Shown here piece by piece: positions 27,472 through 36,312 of a stretch of DNA of 64,000 bases (positions within the stretch are counted from its first letter, which is position 1; each line of letters starts with the position of its first letter). The notes under the pieces were generated by a model that saw nothing but the letters and a program-made list of their open reading frames with translations, was not told the DNA's origin and made no database searches. Where the stretch lies: positions 69,437 to 133,436 of the forward strand of contig NZ_POQS01000009.1 of the NCBI RefSeq assembly GCF_002885955.2, written 5' to 3'. Made by a program: the position numbers and the translations under genes. Source of the stretch: Achromobacter pulmonis (lineage in GTDB: Bacteria; Pseudomonadota; Gammaproteobacteria; Burkholderiales; Burkholderiaceae_B).

Positions 27472-28305
27472 TCATTCAGACAACGGGTCCTGGAACTGCG
27501 AGCATTTCACCTGCACCAGCTTGCGGTCCTGCAGGCGCAGCGCCGTCAGCGACCCGCCCCACACGCATCCGGTATCCAGGCAGATCGCGTCCGGCCGCAG
27601 CAGCAGCCCCAGCGTCGACCAGTGGCCGAACACCGTCGTGACGTCGCGGGTGGCGCGGTTGGGCACGTCGAACCACGGCACCAGCCCCGCGGGCCAGGCG
27701 CCCGGCGTCACCTTGGTGGCGAATTCCATGTGGCCGTTGGGCGTGCACAGGCGGATGCGCGTGAGCGCATTGATGATGACGCGCATGCGCTTGCCGCCCT
27801 TGTGGTCTTCCTTCCAGGTGGCCGGCTCGTTGCCGTACATCTTCTGCAGCGCCTTCTGCCAGTTCGGCCCGCGCAGCGCGTCCTGGACCTCGCCGGCCAG
27901 GGCCAGGGTCTTGGCGACGTCCCATTTGGCCAGGGTGCCCGCGTGCACCAGCAGATGGTTCTGCTCGAAATGCGCCAGCGGACGGAAGCGCAGCCAGTTG
28001 ATCAGGTCGTCGGCGTCCGGCGCCCGCAGTATCGCTTCGAGCGTGTCCGACTTCGAGGGCTTGCGCACGCCGGCCGCGGTGGCCAGCAGGTGCAGGTCGT
28101 GATTGCCCAGCACCGAGGTGGCGCGGTCGCCCAGGTCGATGATGCGCCGTAGCGTCTCCAGCGACTGGGGGCCGCGGTTGACCAGGTCTCCGGCGAACCA
28201 GAAGCGCGATTGCGGATCGCCGACCACGTCGGGATGGGACAGCAAGCGATCCAGCGGCGAGCAGCAACCTTGCACGTCGCCGATCATCCAGATACTGCCG
28301 TTCAT
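27472..28305 (-). CDS. apaH: Bis(5'-nucleosyl)-tetraphosphatase, symmetrical
   Basis: 277 residues. Metallophosphoesterase motifs in order: GDVQGC, GDLVNRGP, GNHDLHLLA, then the ApaH-specific RLCTPNGHMEF, VFGHWSTLG and LDTGCVWGGSLTALRLQD. It hydrolyses Ap4A to two ADP and also removes Np4 caps from RNA. The ATG overlaps the end of lptG by four bases, so it is last in the lptG-apaH unit. It converges with plsC. Confidence 0.96.
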   Translation of the reverse strand: MNGSIWMIGDVQGCCSPLDRLLSHPDVVGDPQSRFWFAGDLVNRGPQSLETLRRIIDLGDRATSVLGNHDLHLLATAAGVRKPSKSDTLEAILRAPDADDLINWLRFRPLAHFEQNHLLVHAGTLAKWDVAKTLALAGEVQDALRGPNWQKALQKMYGNEPATWKEDHKGGKRMRVIINALTRIRLCTPNGHMEFATKVTPGAWPAGLVPWFDVPNRATRDVTTVFGHWSTLGLLLRPDAICLDTGCVWGGSLTALRLQDRKLVQVKCSQFQDPLSE

Positions 28306-29480
28306 GCGGGACTTTTACTCCAGGGCCAGCGTTGTTGGATGACGCGAGTGATGGTGTGGCGGTATTCCATGTAGCTCATGGCTCCCAGCGCCAGGATCAC
28401 CGCGCCCAGGTTCGGCCCCAGCGCGGTGAGCCAGGGCGGCCATTTGCCCAGCATGCCCACGTTCAACGCCAGCTGGTTGACCATGAAGAAGGCGACGCCG
28501 AGCAGAATGCCCACGAACACCTTGGCCCCCACGCCGCCGCGGCGGGTCTGCATCAGGCCGATGGGCGCCGCGATCGTGATCATGACGAGCAAGGTGAACG
28601 GATATGCCAGTTTGCGCCATAGGGCGACGACCTGGCGACCATATTGCAATTGGTTGTTGCGGAGATACTCCACATAGTCCAGCAGCGTCACGATGGACAT
28701 GCGTTCCGGCGTCAGCACGCGCGCGATCAGGCGTTCGGCGCTGAGCGTGGTGTCCACCGTGCGCTCGGGCACCTTCATCACGGTGGCCGGCGGCTGCTTG
28801 GGCGGGCGCGCGTCGGCCAGCGCTTCGGCGGCGTTGTCGTCCAGCCGAGTTTCGGACACATCCTTGAGCACCAGGTCGCCGTGCGAGAACACGCCGGTGG
28901 GCGCGGTCGACAGGGCCGACAGCGTCAGGTCCTTCTTGAACTCGTAGAGCGTCACGGCGTTGACCTGGCCGTCGCCGCGCAGTTCGCCGATATTGATGAT
29001 GCGGGTGCCGCCGTTGGCGGTGGGTTCCTTGAACCAGTAGCCGCTCTTGAGGCGGTCGCCGCCGGCCTTGCCGCGGAACATCAGGTTGGCCTCGCCGGAC
29101 TTGATTTCGGCCCAGGGGGTGACGTATTCGGACAGCAGGGTGGCGCCTATCATCAGCGGGATCGTGACGATCCACAGCATGCGCAGCAGCTTCATGCCGC
29201 TGACGCCCGAGACCCGCAGGATCACCAGCTCGTTGCGCTGCGCCAGCCCCGCCAGCGCCAGGATGGCGCCGATCAGCAGGCCGATGGGCAGCAGGTCGTA
29301 CAAGCGGGTGGGAATGGCCAGCGCCTGCATGTAGAGCAGGGCCATCATGGAGAACTTGTCGCCCACGTTGTCCAGGTCGTCCACCAGCGCGAAGAACGTG
29401 AAAAGGCCCAGCAGGGCCATAAGGACCACTGCGCAAGAGCGATAGATCTCGCGGGCCAGGTAGCGACGTGCGGTACGCAT
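28302..29480 (-). CDS. lptG: LPS export ABC transporter permease LptG
   Basis: 392 residues with the LptF/LptG layout: three N-terminal membrane helices (VVLMALLGLFTFFALVDDLDNVG; YDLLPIGLLIGAILALAGLAQRNELVILRVSGVS), a ~170-residue periplasmic jellyroll, then three C-terminal helices. The LptG reading rests on the first helix region. With LptF and LptB2 it extracts LPS from the inner membrane. ATG 29480 is preferred; a TTG upstream is open but unlikely. LptF usually sits directly upstream, but here the upstream neighbour on this strand is mtgA. Confidence 0.9.
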   Translation of the reverse strand: MRTARRYLAREIYRSCAVVLMALLGLFTFFALVDDLDNVGDKFSMMALLYMQALAIPTRLYDLLPIGLLIGAILALAGLAQRNELVILRVSGVSGMKLLRMLWIVTIPLMIGATLLSEYVTPWAEIKSGEANLMFRGKAGGDRLKSGYWFKEPTANGGTRIINIGELRGDGQVNAVTLYEFKKDLTLSALSTAPTGVFSHGDLVLKDVSETRLDDNAAEALADARPPKQPPATVMKVPERTVDTTLSAERLIARVLTPERMSIVTLLDYVEYLRNNQLQYGRQVVALWRKLAYPFTLLVMITIAAPIGLMQTRRGGVGAKVFVGILLGVAFFMVNQLALNVGMLGKWPPWLTALGPNLGAVILALGAMSYMEYRHTITRVIQQRWPWSKSPA

Positions 29481-29570
29481 GTAGGAAAGAGGGAGCGCGT
29501 AAACGTGAAAGCTTAACAAATCCTGCCGTCCCGGTCCGGGCCCGGAGGGTCCCGGCCGACGGCGCCTGTA

Positions 29571-30302
29571 TCAGGGAATGTCGACCATGCGCATGCGGCG
29601 GGTCAGGACGCCGACCCGGGAGTTCAGGTAGCGGGAATTGCGGTGGCTGTCATAGAAGCGGGGGTTGGGCAGCATGGCCGCCAGCCGGGCCGACTGGCTG
29701 GCGCCCAGGCCGGCGGCCGAGGTGTTGAAATAGTGCCGGGCGGCGGCCTCGGCGCCGAACACGCCCACGCCCCATTCCGCCACGTTCAGATACAGTTCCA
29801 GTATCCGCTCCTTGCTCATGACGTGTTCGATCATGTAGGTCAGGACCAGTTCCTGGCCCTTGCGGATATAGCTGCGCGAACTCGACAGGAACAGGTTCTT
29901 GGCCAGCTGCTGGGTGATGGTGGAGCCGCCGCGCATCTTGCTGCGCCCGGCTTCCTGCTGCTTCTGGTTGTATTCCCAGGCCTTGCGGATGGCGTCCCAT
30001 TCGACGCCGTCGTGCTCGGTGAAATTTGAGTCCTCGGAGGCCACCACCGCGCGCTTGAGGTTGCGGTTGATCTTGTCGTAGGGCACCCACTCGTACTTCA
30101 GCTCCAGGGCCGGATTGGTCTCGCGCAGGCGCGACAGTTCTTCGCGCATGATGGCGCTGCTGCCCGGGTCGCGGTAGTTGTACCAGACAACCTGGGCGAA
30201 CAGCCAGAACTGGTAGAGCAGGATGGCGCACACCAGCGCCATCAGCGCGCCGGTGACGATGCGGAACCAGGAGCGGCCCTTGCGCGTCGCCATGCCGCTC
30301 AC
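29571..30302 (-). CDS. mtgA: Monofunctional biosynthetic peptidoglycan transglycosylase
   Basis: 243 residues. One N-terminal membrane anchor (VTGALMALVCAILLYQFWLFAQV) is followed by a GT51 glycosyltransferase domain with the catalytic Glu region VASEDSNFTEHDGVEWDAI, RGGSTITQQLAKNLFLS and ERILELYLNVAEWGVGVFGAEAAARHYF. It polymerises lipid II without a transpeptidase domain. A GTG overlaps the aroE stop (GTGA) and is taken as start; ATG 30293 three codons later is an alternative. Order aroE-mtgA is standard in Burkholderiales. Confidence 0.95.
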   Translation of the reverse strand: MSGMATRKGRSWFRIVTGALMALVCAILLYQFWLFAQVVWYNYRDPGSSAIMREELSRLRETNPALELKYEWVPYDKINRNLKRAVVASEDSNFTEHDGVEWDAIRKAWEYNQKQQEAGRSKMRGGSTITQQLAKNLFLSSSRSYIRKGQELVLTYMIEHVMSKERILELYLNVAEWGVGVFGAEAAARHYFNTSAAGLGASQSARLAAMLPNPRFYDSHRNSRYLNSRVGVLTRRMRMVDIP

Positions 30303-31162
30303 TGGCCGGCCGCGAGGTCCGCGCGCAACGCCGCGAGGACCGGCGCGGGATCGGGCCGCAGGCCGTGCCAGATGAAGTAGCTCTCGGCCGCCTGGCCGAC
30401 CAGCATGCCCAGGCCGTCGGCCGTGAGCGCGGCGCCGTCGGCCTCGGCCTGGCGCATGAAGGCCGTGGGCTGCGCGCCGTACATCATGTCGTAGGCGGCC
30501 GCGCCGGGGGCGTACAGGCCCGCGGGCAGGTCGGGGGCGGCGTCCTGCAGGCCGCTGGCGGTGGCGTTGATGACCAGGTTCCAGCCGCCGGGGGCGGCGG
30601 CGTCGGCCAGGCCGACGGCGCTGACCCGGGTCTCGGGCGATACCCCGCTTTCGCGCCAGGCGTCGGCCAGCGCCTGGGCGCGCGCGGCGGTGCGGTTGAC
30701 GATGTGGATGCGGGCGCAGCCGGCCTGCGCCAGCGGCTGCAGCACGCCGCGGGCCGCGCCGCCGGCGCCTACCAGCAGCACGCCGGCGCCATTCAGGCGC
30801 ACGCCCAGGCGCATCAGGTCGGCGACCAGGCCGACCCCATCGGTGTTACAGCCGTGCCAGGCGCCGTCGCGCCAGGACAGGGTGTTGACCGCCCCGGCCA
30901 GCCGGGCGCGGGCCGACAGCCGGCCCGCGGCCAGGGCGTAGGCGTCCAGCTTGAAGGGCACCGTGACGTTCAGGCCGACCCCGCCGTCGGCCACGAAGGC
31001 CGCCACCGCCTCGGCGAAACCGTCCACCGGCGCCAGCAGCCGGTCATAGCGCAGCGGCTTGCCGGTCTGGCGGGCAAACATGGCGTGGATCTGAGGCGAG
31101 CGGCTGTGCGCAATGGGGTTGCCGATGACGGCATATCGGGCAAGAGGGGGCGCCTCGGTCAT
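30299..31162 (-). CDS. aroE: Shikimate dehydrogenase
   Basis: 287 residues. Signature IGNPIAHSRSPQIHAMFARQ at the N-terminus, GLNVTVPFK with the catalytic Lys, AGAVNTL, NTDGVGL, the NADP motif VLLVGAGGAARGV and NRTAARAQAL. It reduces 3-dehydroshikimate to shikimate. The ATG overlaps the tonB-like gene by four bases and the stop overlaps mtgA, forming a tight tonB-like/aroE/mtgA unit. Confidence 0.96.
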   Translation of the reverse strand: MTEAPPLARYAVIGNPIAHSRSPQIHAMFARQTGKPLRYDRLLAPVDGFAEAVAAFVADGGVGLNVTVPFKLDAYALAAGRLSARARLAGAVNTLSWRDGAWHGCNTDGVGLVADLMRLGVRLNGAGVLLVGAGGAARGVLQPLAQAGCARIHIVNRTAARAQALADAWRESGVSPETRVSAVGLADAAAPGGWNLVINATASGLQDAAPDLPAGLYAPGAAAYDMMYGAQPTAFMRQAEADGAALTADGLGMLVGQAAESYFIWHGLRPDPAPVLAALRADLAAGQ

Positions 31163-32058
31163 GGGGCTTCGGTTTCCAGGGTGTCGTTGACGAAATGCCA
31201 GGTCCGGGTGATGACCAGCACGTCGGTGTCGCGGGCGACGTCGGGCGGGAAGGGCGGGAAGGGCGCGGCCAGCTGCACGATGCGGCGGGCGGCCTGGTTC
31301 AGCACGGCGTGCGGCGAGGGCTGGTCGATCTCGACGTCGGCGATGCTGCCGTCGGCGCGCACCGACACCGTGATCCGCAGCGAGCCGTAGATGCGGCCGC
31401 GCGCCTCGTCCGGGTAGTGCTGGGTGCCGACGGTTTCGATCCGGGTGCGCCAGGCGTCCAGGTAGGCGGCGTAGCGCGAGGCCTCGGCCGACGGCGCCAC
31501 GAACTGCTTGCGCGGTTCGGCGCTGTACTGCTGGACGCGGGCCGCCAGGGCCGCCACCTGGGCGTTCTGCACCAGGCTGGCCTGGTCCTCGGCGTCGCGG
31601 CCGAGGTCGGCGCCGTCCGGCCAGGGATTGACGGCCTGGCGCTCTGCGCCGGCCTTGTCGGCCGAGCGCAACTGGGTCATCAGGCGGGTCTGCTCGGCTT
31701 CGAGCTGCACCTGGCGGCGGCGCATGGCCTCCAGCACGATGGTCTCGGCCGACTCGCCGGTACGCGGCAGCGGCGTGGTGGACATGCCGCGCTCGGCGTT
31801 GCCGCCGCCGCTCATCTGCTGCGGGGCCTGCGCGCGCGGCGTGTCCGGCGGGGTTTCGCTGCGGGCATTGAGCAGCACGATCTCCAGGCTGGTGACCGGC
31901 GGGCGCGAGGGCGCCGGCGCGCCGAAGCGCCACGCCAGCGCGCCGGCGTGCAGCAGCAGCGAGATCGCGATGCCGATGCGCAGGTGCTGCTGGGCAGGCG
32001 CGCCCAGCCACCGCAGGTAACGGCTCAGCGGAGAGGGGTGGTCAGCAAGACGTTGCAC
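31159..32058 (-). CDS. TonB-like C-terminal domain protein
   Basis: 299 residues from a GTG (VQRLADHPSPLSRYLRW). One N-terminal membrane helix (IGIAISLLLHAGALAWRF) precedes a long periplasmic linker with a charged helical stretch (LEAMRRRQVQLEAEQTRLMTQL). The C-terminal ~90 residues resemble the TonB fold (YPDEARGRIYGSLRITVSVRADGSIADVEIDQPSPHAVLNQAARRIVQLAAPFPPFPPD). ExbB/ExbD are not nearby. Coupled to aroE by ATGA. It could transmit energy to an outer-membrane receptor or act in the envelope; not specified by sequence. Confidence 0.85.
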   Translation of the reverse strand: MQRLADHPSPLSRYLRWLGAPAQQHLRIGIAISLLLHAGALAWRFGAPAPSRPPVTSLEIVLLNARSETPPDTPRAQAPQQMSGGGNAERGMSTTPLPRTGESAETIVLEAMRRRQVQLEAEQTRLMTQLRSADKAGAERQAVNPWPDGADLGRDAEDQASLVQNAQVAALAARVQQYSAEPRKQFVAPSAEASRYAAYLDAWRTRIETVGTQHYPDEARGRIYGSLRITVSVRADGSIADVEIDQPSPHAVLNQAARRIVQLAAPFPPFPPDVARDTDVLVITRTWHFVNDTLETEAP

Positions 32059-32101
32059 GCACGCATTGTAGAGCGACTCCCGCTCCCGCGGGCGCTGCGC
32101 C

Positions 32102-33190
32102 TCAGGCCGCCGCGCGCGGGAACACCCAGACCTTGGCCGCCGGCAGCGCCAGGCGGCAGGGGCCGGGCTCACGGCCCTCGGGCCCGTAGGCGCGCAGGGC
32201 CAGCGCGCGGGCGGGGTCGTCGTCCGGCGTGCGGAACAGGTACTCCCAGCGGTCGCCCAGGTACATGCTGGTCAGCAGCGGCATGTCCAGGTGGTTGCCG
32301 TCGGGGTCGTCGGCCAGGCGCACCTGTTCCACCCGGATGACCGCGGTGGCGTCCTGGCCCGCCGCCAGGCCGGCGCCGGCCTGGCCCCACAGCGCCCAGC
32401 CCGTGCCCTCGATGCGGGCGCGGCCGTCGCGCAGTTCGGACACTTTGCCGCCGAGCCGGTTGTTGCTGCCCATGAATTCGGCGGTGAACAGCGTGGCCGG
32501 CGCGCCGTACATCTCCTGGGGCGTGCCCTGCTGTTCGATCCTGCCGTTGTTCAGCAGCAGGATGCGGTCGGAGATGGCCATGGCTTCGCTCTGGTCATGC
32601 GTCACCATCAACGCCGACAGGCCCAGCCGGATGATCAGCTCGCGCAGGAAGGCGCGGGCCTCCTCGCGCAGCTTGGCGTCCAGGTTCGACAGCGGTTCGT
32701 CCAGCAGGATGACCGGCGGACTGTACACCAGGGCCCGGCCGATGGCCACGCGCTGCTGCTGGCCGCCGGACAGCGCATGCGGATGGCGCTGGCCCAGCTT
32801 GCCCAGGCCCAGCTGGTCCAGCACCGCCTGCACCCGTTCGCGCACTTCGGCGCCGGGCGTGTTGCGCAGCTTGAGCGGGTAGGCGACGTTCTCGAACACG
32901 GTCTTGTGCGGCCATAGCGCGTAGGACTGGAACACCAGCCCCAGATTGCGTTCCTCGGCCGGGGTCTCGCGTCCGGCCGCGCCGTCGTAGACCACCCGAT
33001 CGCCGATGGCGATGCGGCCGCGCTTGGGGCCTTCCAGGCCGGCCACCGCGCGCAGCAGCGTGGTCTTGCCGCTGCCGGACGGCCCCAGCAAGGACACCAC
33101 CTCGCCCTGGCGCAACTGCATCGACACGCCCTTGAGCACCGGGTTGTCGCCGTAGTCCAGGTGCAGGTCTTCCACAGCAAGCTCAATCAT
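32102..33190 (-). CDS. ABC transporter ATP-binding protein (FbpC/PotA type)
   Basis: 362 residues. Walker A GPSGSGKTT, Q-loop VFQSYALWPHKTV, signature LSGGQQQR, Walker B ILLDEPLSNLD, and the H-loop VTHDQSEAMAISD. The C-terminal ~120 residues form a TOBE-type regulatory domain (EFMGSNNRLGGKVSEL). It drives uptake through the fused permease, whose gene overlaps it by eight bases. Substrate of the system is not identifiable: the ferric-iron/phosphonate/organic-anion families share this layout. Confidence 0.93.
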   Translation of the reverse strand: MIELAVEDLHLDYGDNPVLKGVSMQLRQGEVVSLLGPSGSGKTTLLRAVAGLEGPKRGRIAIGDRVVYDGAAGRETPAEERNLGLVFQSYALWPHKTVFENVAYPLKLRNTPGAEVRERVQAVLDQLGLGKLGQRHPHALSGGQQQRVAIGRALVYSPPVILLDEPLSNLDAKLREEARAFLRELIIRLGLSALMVTHDQSEAMAISDRILLLNNGRIEQQGTPQEMYGAPATLFTAEFMGSNNRLGGKVSELRDGRARIEGTGWALWGQAGAGLAAGQDATAVIRVEQVRLADDPDGNHLDMPLLTSMYLGDRWEYLFRTPDDDPARALALRAYGPEGREPGPCRLALPAAKVWVFPRAAA

Positions 33191-34961
33191 GTAGTTTGAC
33201 TCCGAATCGCAGGGCGATGCCCAGGCCGACCACGACCAGCACGATATTGATGAAGGAAAGCGCGGCCACGATGTCGATGGCGCCGGAGGCCCACAGCGAC
33301 ACCAGCATGGAGCCGATGGTCTCGGTGCCCGGCGACAGCAGGTAGACGCCGGTGGAGTATTCGCGCTCGAAGATCAGGAACATCAGCAGCCACGAGCCGA
33401 TCAGGCCGTACTTGGCCAGCGGCACGGTGACGTGCCGGGTGACCTGCCCGCGCCGTGCGCCGGCGCTGCGGGCGGCCTCTTCGAGTTCGGGGCCGACCTG
33501 CAGCAGGGTCGAGGAGATCAGCCGCAGGCCATAGGCCATCCAGACCACGGTGTAGGCCAGCCACACGCTGAAGATGGTGCTGCGCAGCGCGCGCAGCCAT
33601 TCGATGAAGTTCTCGCGCAGCCATTCGGCGAACGGCAGCGCCGCCAGCCAGCCGCCTTCGTCGGGGTCCAGCGCGTTGTCCAGCCACATCGGCACGAACA
33701 GGAAGACCCACAGGAAGGCCAGGCCGGCCAGCAGGCCCGGCACCGCGCGCGGCACCAGCACGCTGTAGTCCATGAAGCGGGTGACGTTGTCGGGCTTGCG
33801 GTGCATGGACAGGCCCACGAACAGGTAGCAGGCCACCGCCAGCGCGCCGCCGATCACGCCGATGGCCACCGAGTTGACGATGGCGCGCAGCAGGTTGGGC
33901 TGCGCGAACACCGTGCGGAAGGCGTCCACCGAAAGCACGTCGAACAGCGAGACGCCCATGCCCCAGTTGGACACGAAGGCGCGCAGCAGCACGCCCAAGA
34001 GCGGCACCACGACGGCCACCAGCAGCCACAGCGCCACCACCGCGCCGGCCGCCCAGCGCCACTTGCCCAGCGGCAGCGGCCGGGCGCGCGCGGCCTTGCC
34101 CTTGACCGTGACGAAGCGGTTGGCGCTGCGCATCAGGCGGCGCTGCAGCATCACCAGCGGGATCGTCATACAGATCAGCGCCACGGCCACCGCCGCCATC
34201 AGGTGGTAGGACGGGATGCCCAGCTTGTTGGTGAGCTTGTACAGATAGGTGGCCAGCACCAGGTTGCCTTCGGGGTCGCCCAGCACCAGCACCAGGCCGA
34301 ACACTTCCAGGCCCAGGAAGAACAGCAGCACGGTGGCGTACAGCATGGCGGGGCGCACCATCGGCAGGCTCACCGACACCATCACCCGCAAGGGCGTGGC
34401 GCCGGCCACGCGGGCGGCTTCCTCCACGTCCGAGCCCATGCTGCGCAGCGCCGACGAGATGTACAGGTAGGCGTGCGGCACGTGCGTCAGGCCGGCGATG
34501 ACCACGATGCTGGTCAGCGAATAGACGTTCCAGGGCACGAAGCCCAGCAGGTTCTGCGCCCAGATCGAGAAAAAACCCACGGGGCCGGCGGCCACCACGT
34601 AGCCGAAGCCCAGCACCATGGGCGAGACGAACACCGGCACCAGGATCAGCGGCTCGATCCAGCGCCGCCCCGGCAGGTCCGTGCGGATCATCAGGAAGGC
34701 CAGCATGCCGCCCAGCGGAATGGCGATGGCGGCCAGGCCGAAGGCCAGGATGAAGCCGCTTTTCAGGGCCTTGTAGAAGTCGCGGTCCGCGAAGATGAAG
34801 CGGAACGCGTCCAGGCTGAAGGTCTTGGACGGGGAAAAGAACGGCGCGGAGAGAAAACTCTGGACGATGATGAACGACAGCGGCACATAGATGGCCAGGG
34901 CCGTTATCAGCACCACCGCGCCGCGCGGCAGCGACTGCCATTTTCTGCGCAATGACGGCAT
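33183..34961 (-). CDS. ABC transporter permease, two fused membrane domains (FbpB type)
   Basis: 592 residues with about twelve membrane helices, two BPDD_transp_1 halves joined in one chain. Each half carries an EAA-like loop (SMGSDVEEAARVAGATPLRVMVSVSLPMVRPAML and VGPELEEAARSAGARRGQVTRHVTVPLAKYGLIGS). The fused layout is typical of FbpB/iron and 2-aminoethylphosphonate-type importers. It lies between the ATPase gene (8-bp overlap) and the binding-protein gene (15-bp gap), as one operon. Confidence 0.92.
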   Translation of the reverse strand: MPSLRRKWQSLPRGAVVLITALAIYVPLSFIIVQSFLSAPFFSPSKTFSLDAFRFIFADRDFYKALKSGFILAFGLAAIAIPLGGMLAFLMIRTDLPGRRWIEPLILVPVFVSPMVLGFGYVVAAGPVGFFSIWAQNLLGFVPWNVYSLTSIVVIAGLTHVPHAYLYISSALRSMGSDVEEAARVAGATPLRVMVSVSLPMVRPAMLYATVLLFFLGLEVFGLVLVLGDPEGNLVLATYLYKLTNKLGIPSYHLMAAVAVALICMTIPLVMLQRRLMRSANRFVTVKGKAARARPLPLGKWRWAAGAVVALWLLVAVVVPLLGVLLRAFVSNWGMGVSLFDVLSVDAFRTVFAQPNLLRAIVNSVAIGVIGGALAVACYLFVGLSMHRKPDNVTRFMDYSVLVPRAVPGLLAGLAFLWVFLFVPMWLDNALDPDEGGWLAALPFAEWLRENFIEWLRALRSTIFSVWLAYTVVWMAYGLRLISSTLLQVGPELEEAARSAGARRGQVTRHVTVPLAKYGLIGSWLLMFLIFEREYSTGVYLLSPGTETIGSMLVSLWASGAIDIVAALSFINIVLVVVGLGIALRFGVKLHD

Positions 34962-34976
34962 GGGGGAGTCCTGGGT

Positions 34977-36080
34977 TTATTTGCCCGTCGCGGCGCGCCA
35001 GTCCTTGATGAATTGCAGGCGCTTGTTCTGTTCCAGGTAGTCCAGCAGGGTCTCGTCCACCGGGATCGGCTTGAGCGAGACGCCCAGCTTCTTGGTCATG
35101 CCGTCGACGTCGTTGTCGCCGTCGATGTCGTCGCGCACCGAGGCCAGGTCGGCCTGGTTGGCCATGATTTCCTGGCCCTTGCGCGACAGGAGGTAGTCCA
35201 TCCACAGCTTGGCGGCGTTCTTGTGCTTGGCCTTCTTGCTGATGAAGGCCACGCGCGACAGCACCAGGGCATAGTCGGTCGGGTACGCCACGCCCAGCGA
35301 GGGATCGTTCTTGGCGCGCGTTTCGGCGTAGGAGCCGAGGATGTTGTAGCCGATCAGGTTTTCACCCGACGACACGCGTTCCATCATGGTGCCGGTGGAC
35401 GACTGCACGATCAGGCCGCCGGCGCCGATGCCCTTGAGCGTTTCGAAATACTTGGGATCGTTGACCTTGTCCTGCACCGCCAGCATGAAGCCGACCGCGG
35501 ATTTTTCGATGTCGTAGGTGGTGACCTTGTTCTTGAACTTGTCCGGCTGGCTGGAGACCAGCTTGGCCAGCGCCGCGTGCGTGGTGGGCACTTCGTCGGC
35601 CGGCACCAGGCGCTTGTTGTAGATGAACACGGCCGGCTCGTAGGTGGTGCCGTAGGCCGAGTCCTTCCAGTTCGCCCAGGCCGGCAGCTTGCCGGCTTCG
35701 GGCGACCTGTACTTCAGCGCGTAGTCGGTGGCCAGCTTCAGCGCCGAGTCCATCGACGAGCTCCAGACCACGTCGCCGCTGCCGCCGCCGGCAGCCTGTT
35801 CGCTGATGTAGCGGTTGTACAGCTCGGTGCTGTTCATATCGTTGTATTCGACCTTGACGTCGGGATACAGCGCCTCGAAGCCCTTGACGATGGGGGCGGC
35901 GGCCTTGGTGTCGGTGGTCGAATAGATGACGACCTTGCCTTCCTTCTTGGCGCCGTCGAGGATCTTCTGGTAGTCGGCCGGGTACCCCGCCGGCGCCTGC
36001 TGCGCGCGGGCGCCGCCGGTGGCGAAGGCAAGGGCGAATGCTGCGGCGCAGGCGGCCGCCAGTCGGGACTTGGCAAGCAT
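34977..36080 (-). CDS. ABC transporter substrate-binding protein (FbpA/PgtC-like)
   Basis: 367 residues from ATG 36080 with GGAGAGA eight bases upstream. The signal peptide ends GGARAQQAPAG. The mature protein is a type II periplasmic binding fold of the iron/phosphonate/phosphoglycerate group (VVIYSTTDTKAAAPIVKGFEALYPDVKVEYNDMNSTELYNRY, YEPAVFIYNKRLVP, LIGYNILGSYAE). It is closely similar along its full length to the C-terminal third of the kinase encoded next upstream. Typical ferric-iron Tyr pairs are not obvious, so the ligand may be an organic anion rather than iron. Confidence 0.92.
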   Translation of the reverse strand: MLAKSRLAAACAAAFALAFATGGARAQQAPAGYPADYQKILDGAKKEGKVVIYSTTDTKAAAPIVKGFEALYPDVKVEYNDMNSTELYNRYISEQAAGGGSGDVVWSSSMDSALKLATDYALKYRSPEAGKLPAWANWKDSAYGTTYEPAVFIYNKRLVPADEVPTTHAALAKLVSSQPDKFKNKVTTYDIEKSAVGFMLAVQDKVNDPKYFETLKGIGAGGLIVQSSTGTMMERVSSGENLIGYNILGSYAETRAKNDPSLGVAYPTDYALVLSRVAFISKKAKHKNAAKLWMDYLLSRKGQEIMANQADLASVRDDIDGDNDVDGMTKKLGVSLKPIPVDETLLDYLEQNKRLQFIKDWRAATGK

Positions 36081-36242
36081 GATCGTCTCTCTCCGTTGAT
36101 TGTGCGAAAGCCGGATCTGGGTCCAGCCTGCGGTCATCTTAGGAGCTGGCATCTGTCGTCGTCCTGTCATGCCGGACGAAGGGTGTTAGGGGTAATCCCT
36201 GCGCATTGCCCATGCCACGAAAAGCGGCGGCTGGCGCCGCCT

Positions 36243-36312
36243 GATGGGTGTCGCGCGCTGCACAGCCGGATGCTTGCGGCCGTGGCCTCGCGCTATACCC
36301 ATCCTACGGCCC
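36243..36312. repeat. GATGGGT...ACCCATCCTACGGCC extragenic repeat, copy B
   Basis: Inverted counterpart of 10623-10692: GATGGGTG at the left end and ACCCATCCTACGGCCCGG at the right. Its right end runs over the TAG stop codon (36304-36306) of the kinase gene, so the last codons of that gene lie within a repeat. Confidence 0.6.
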
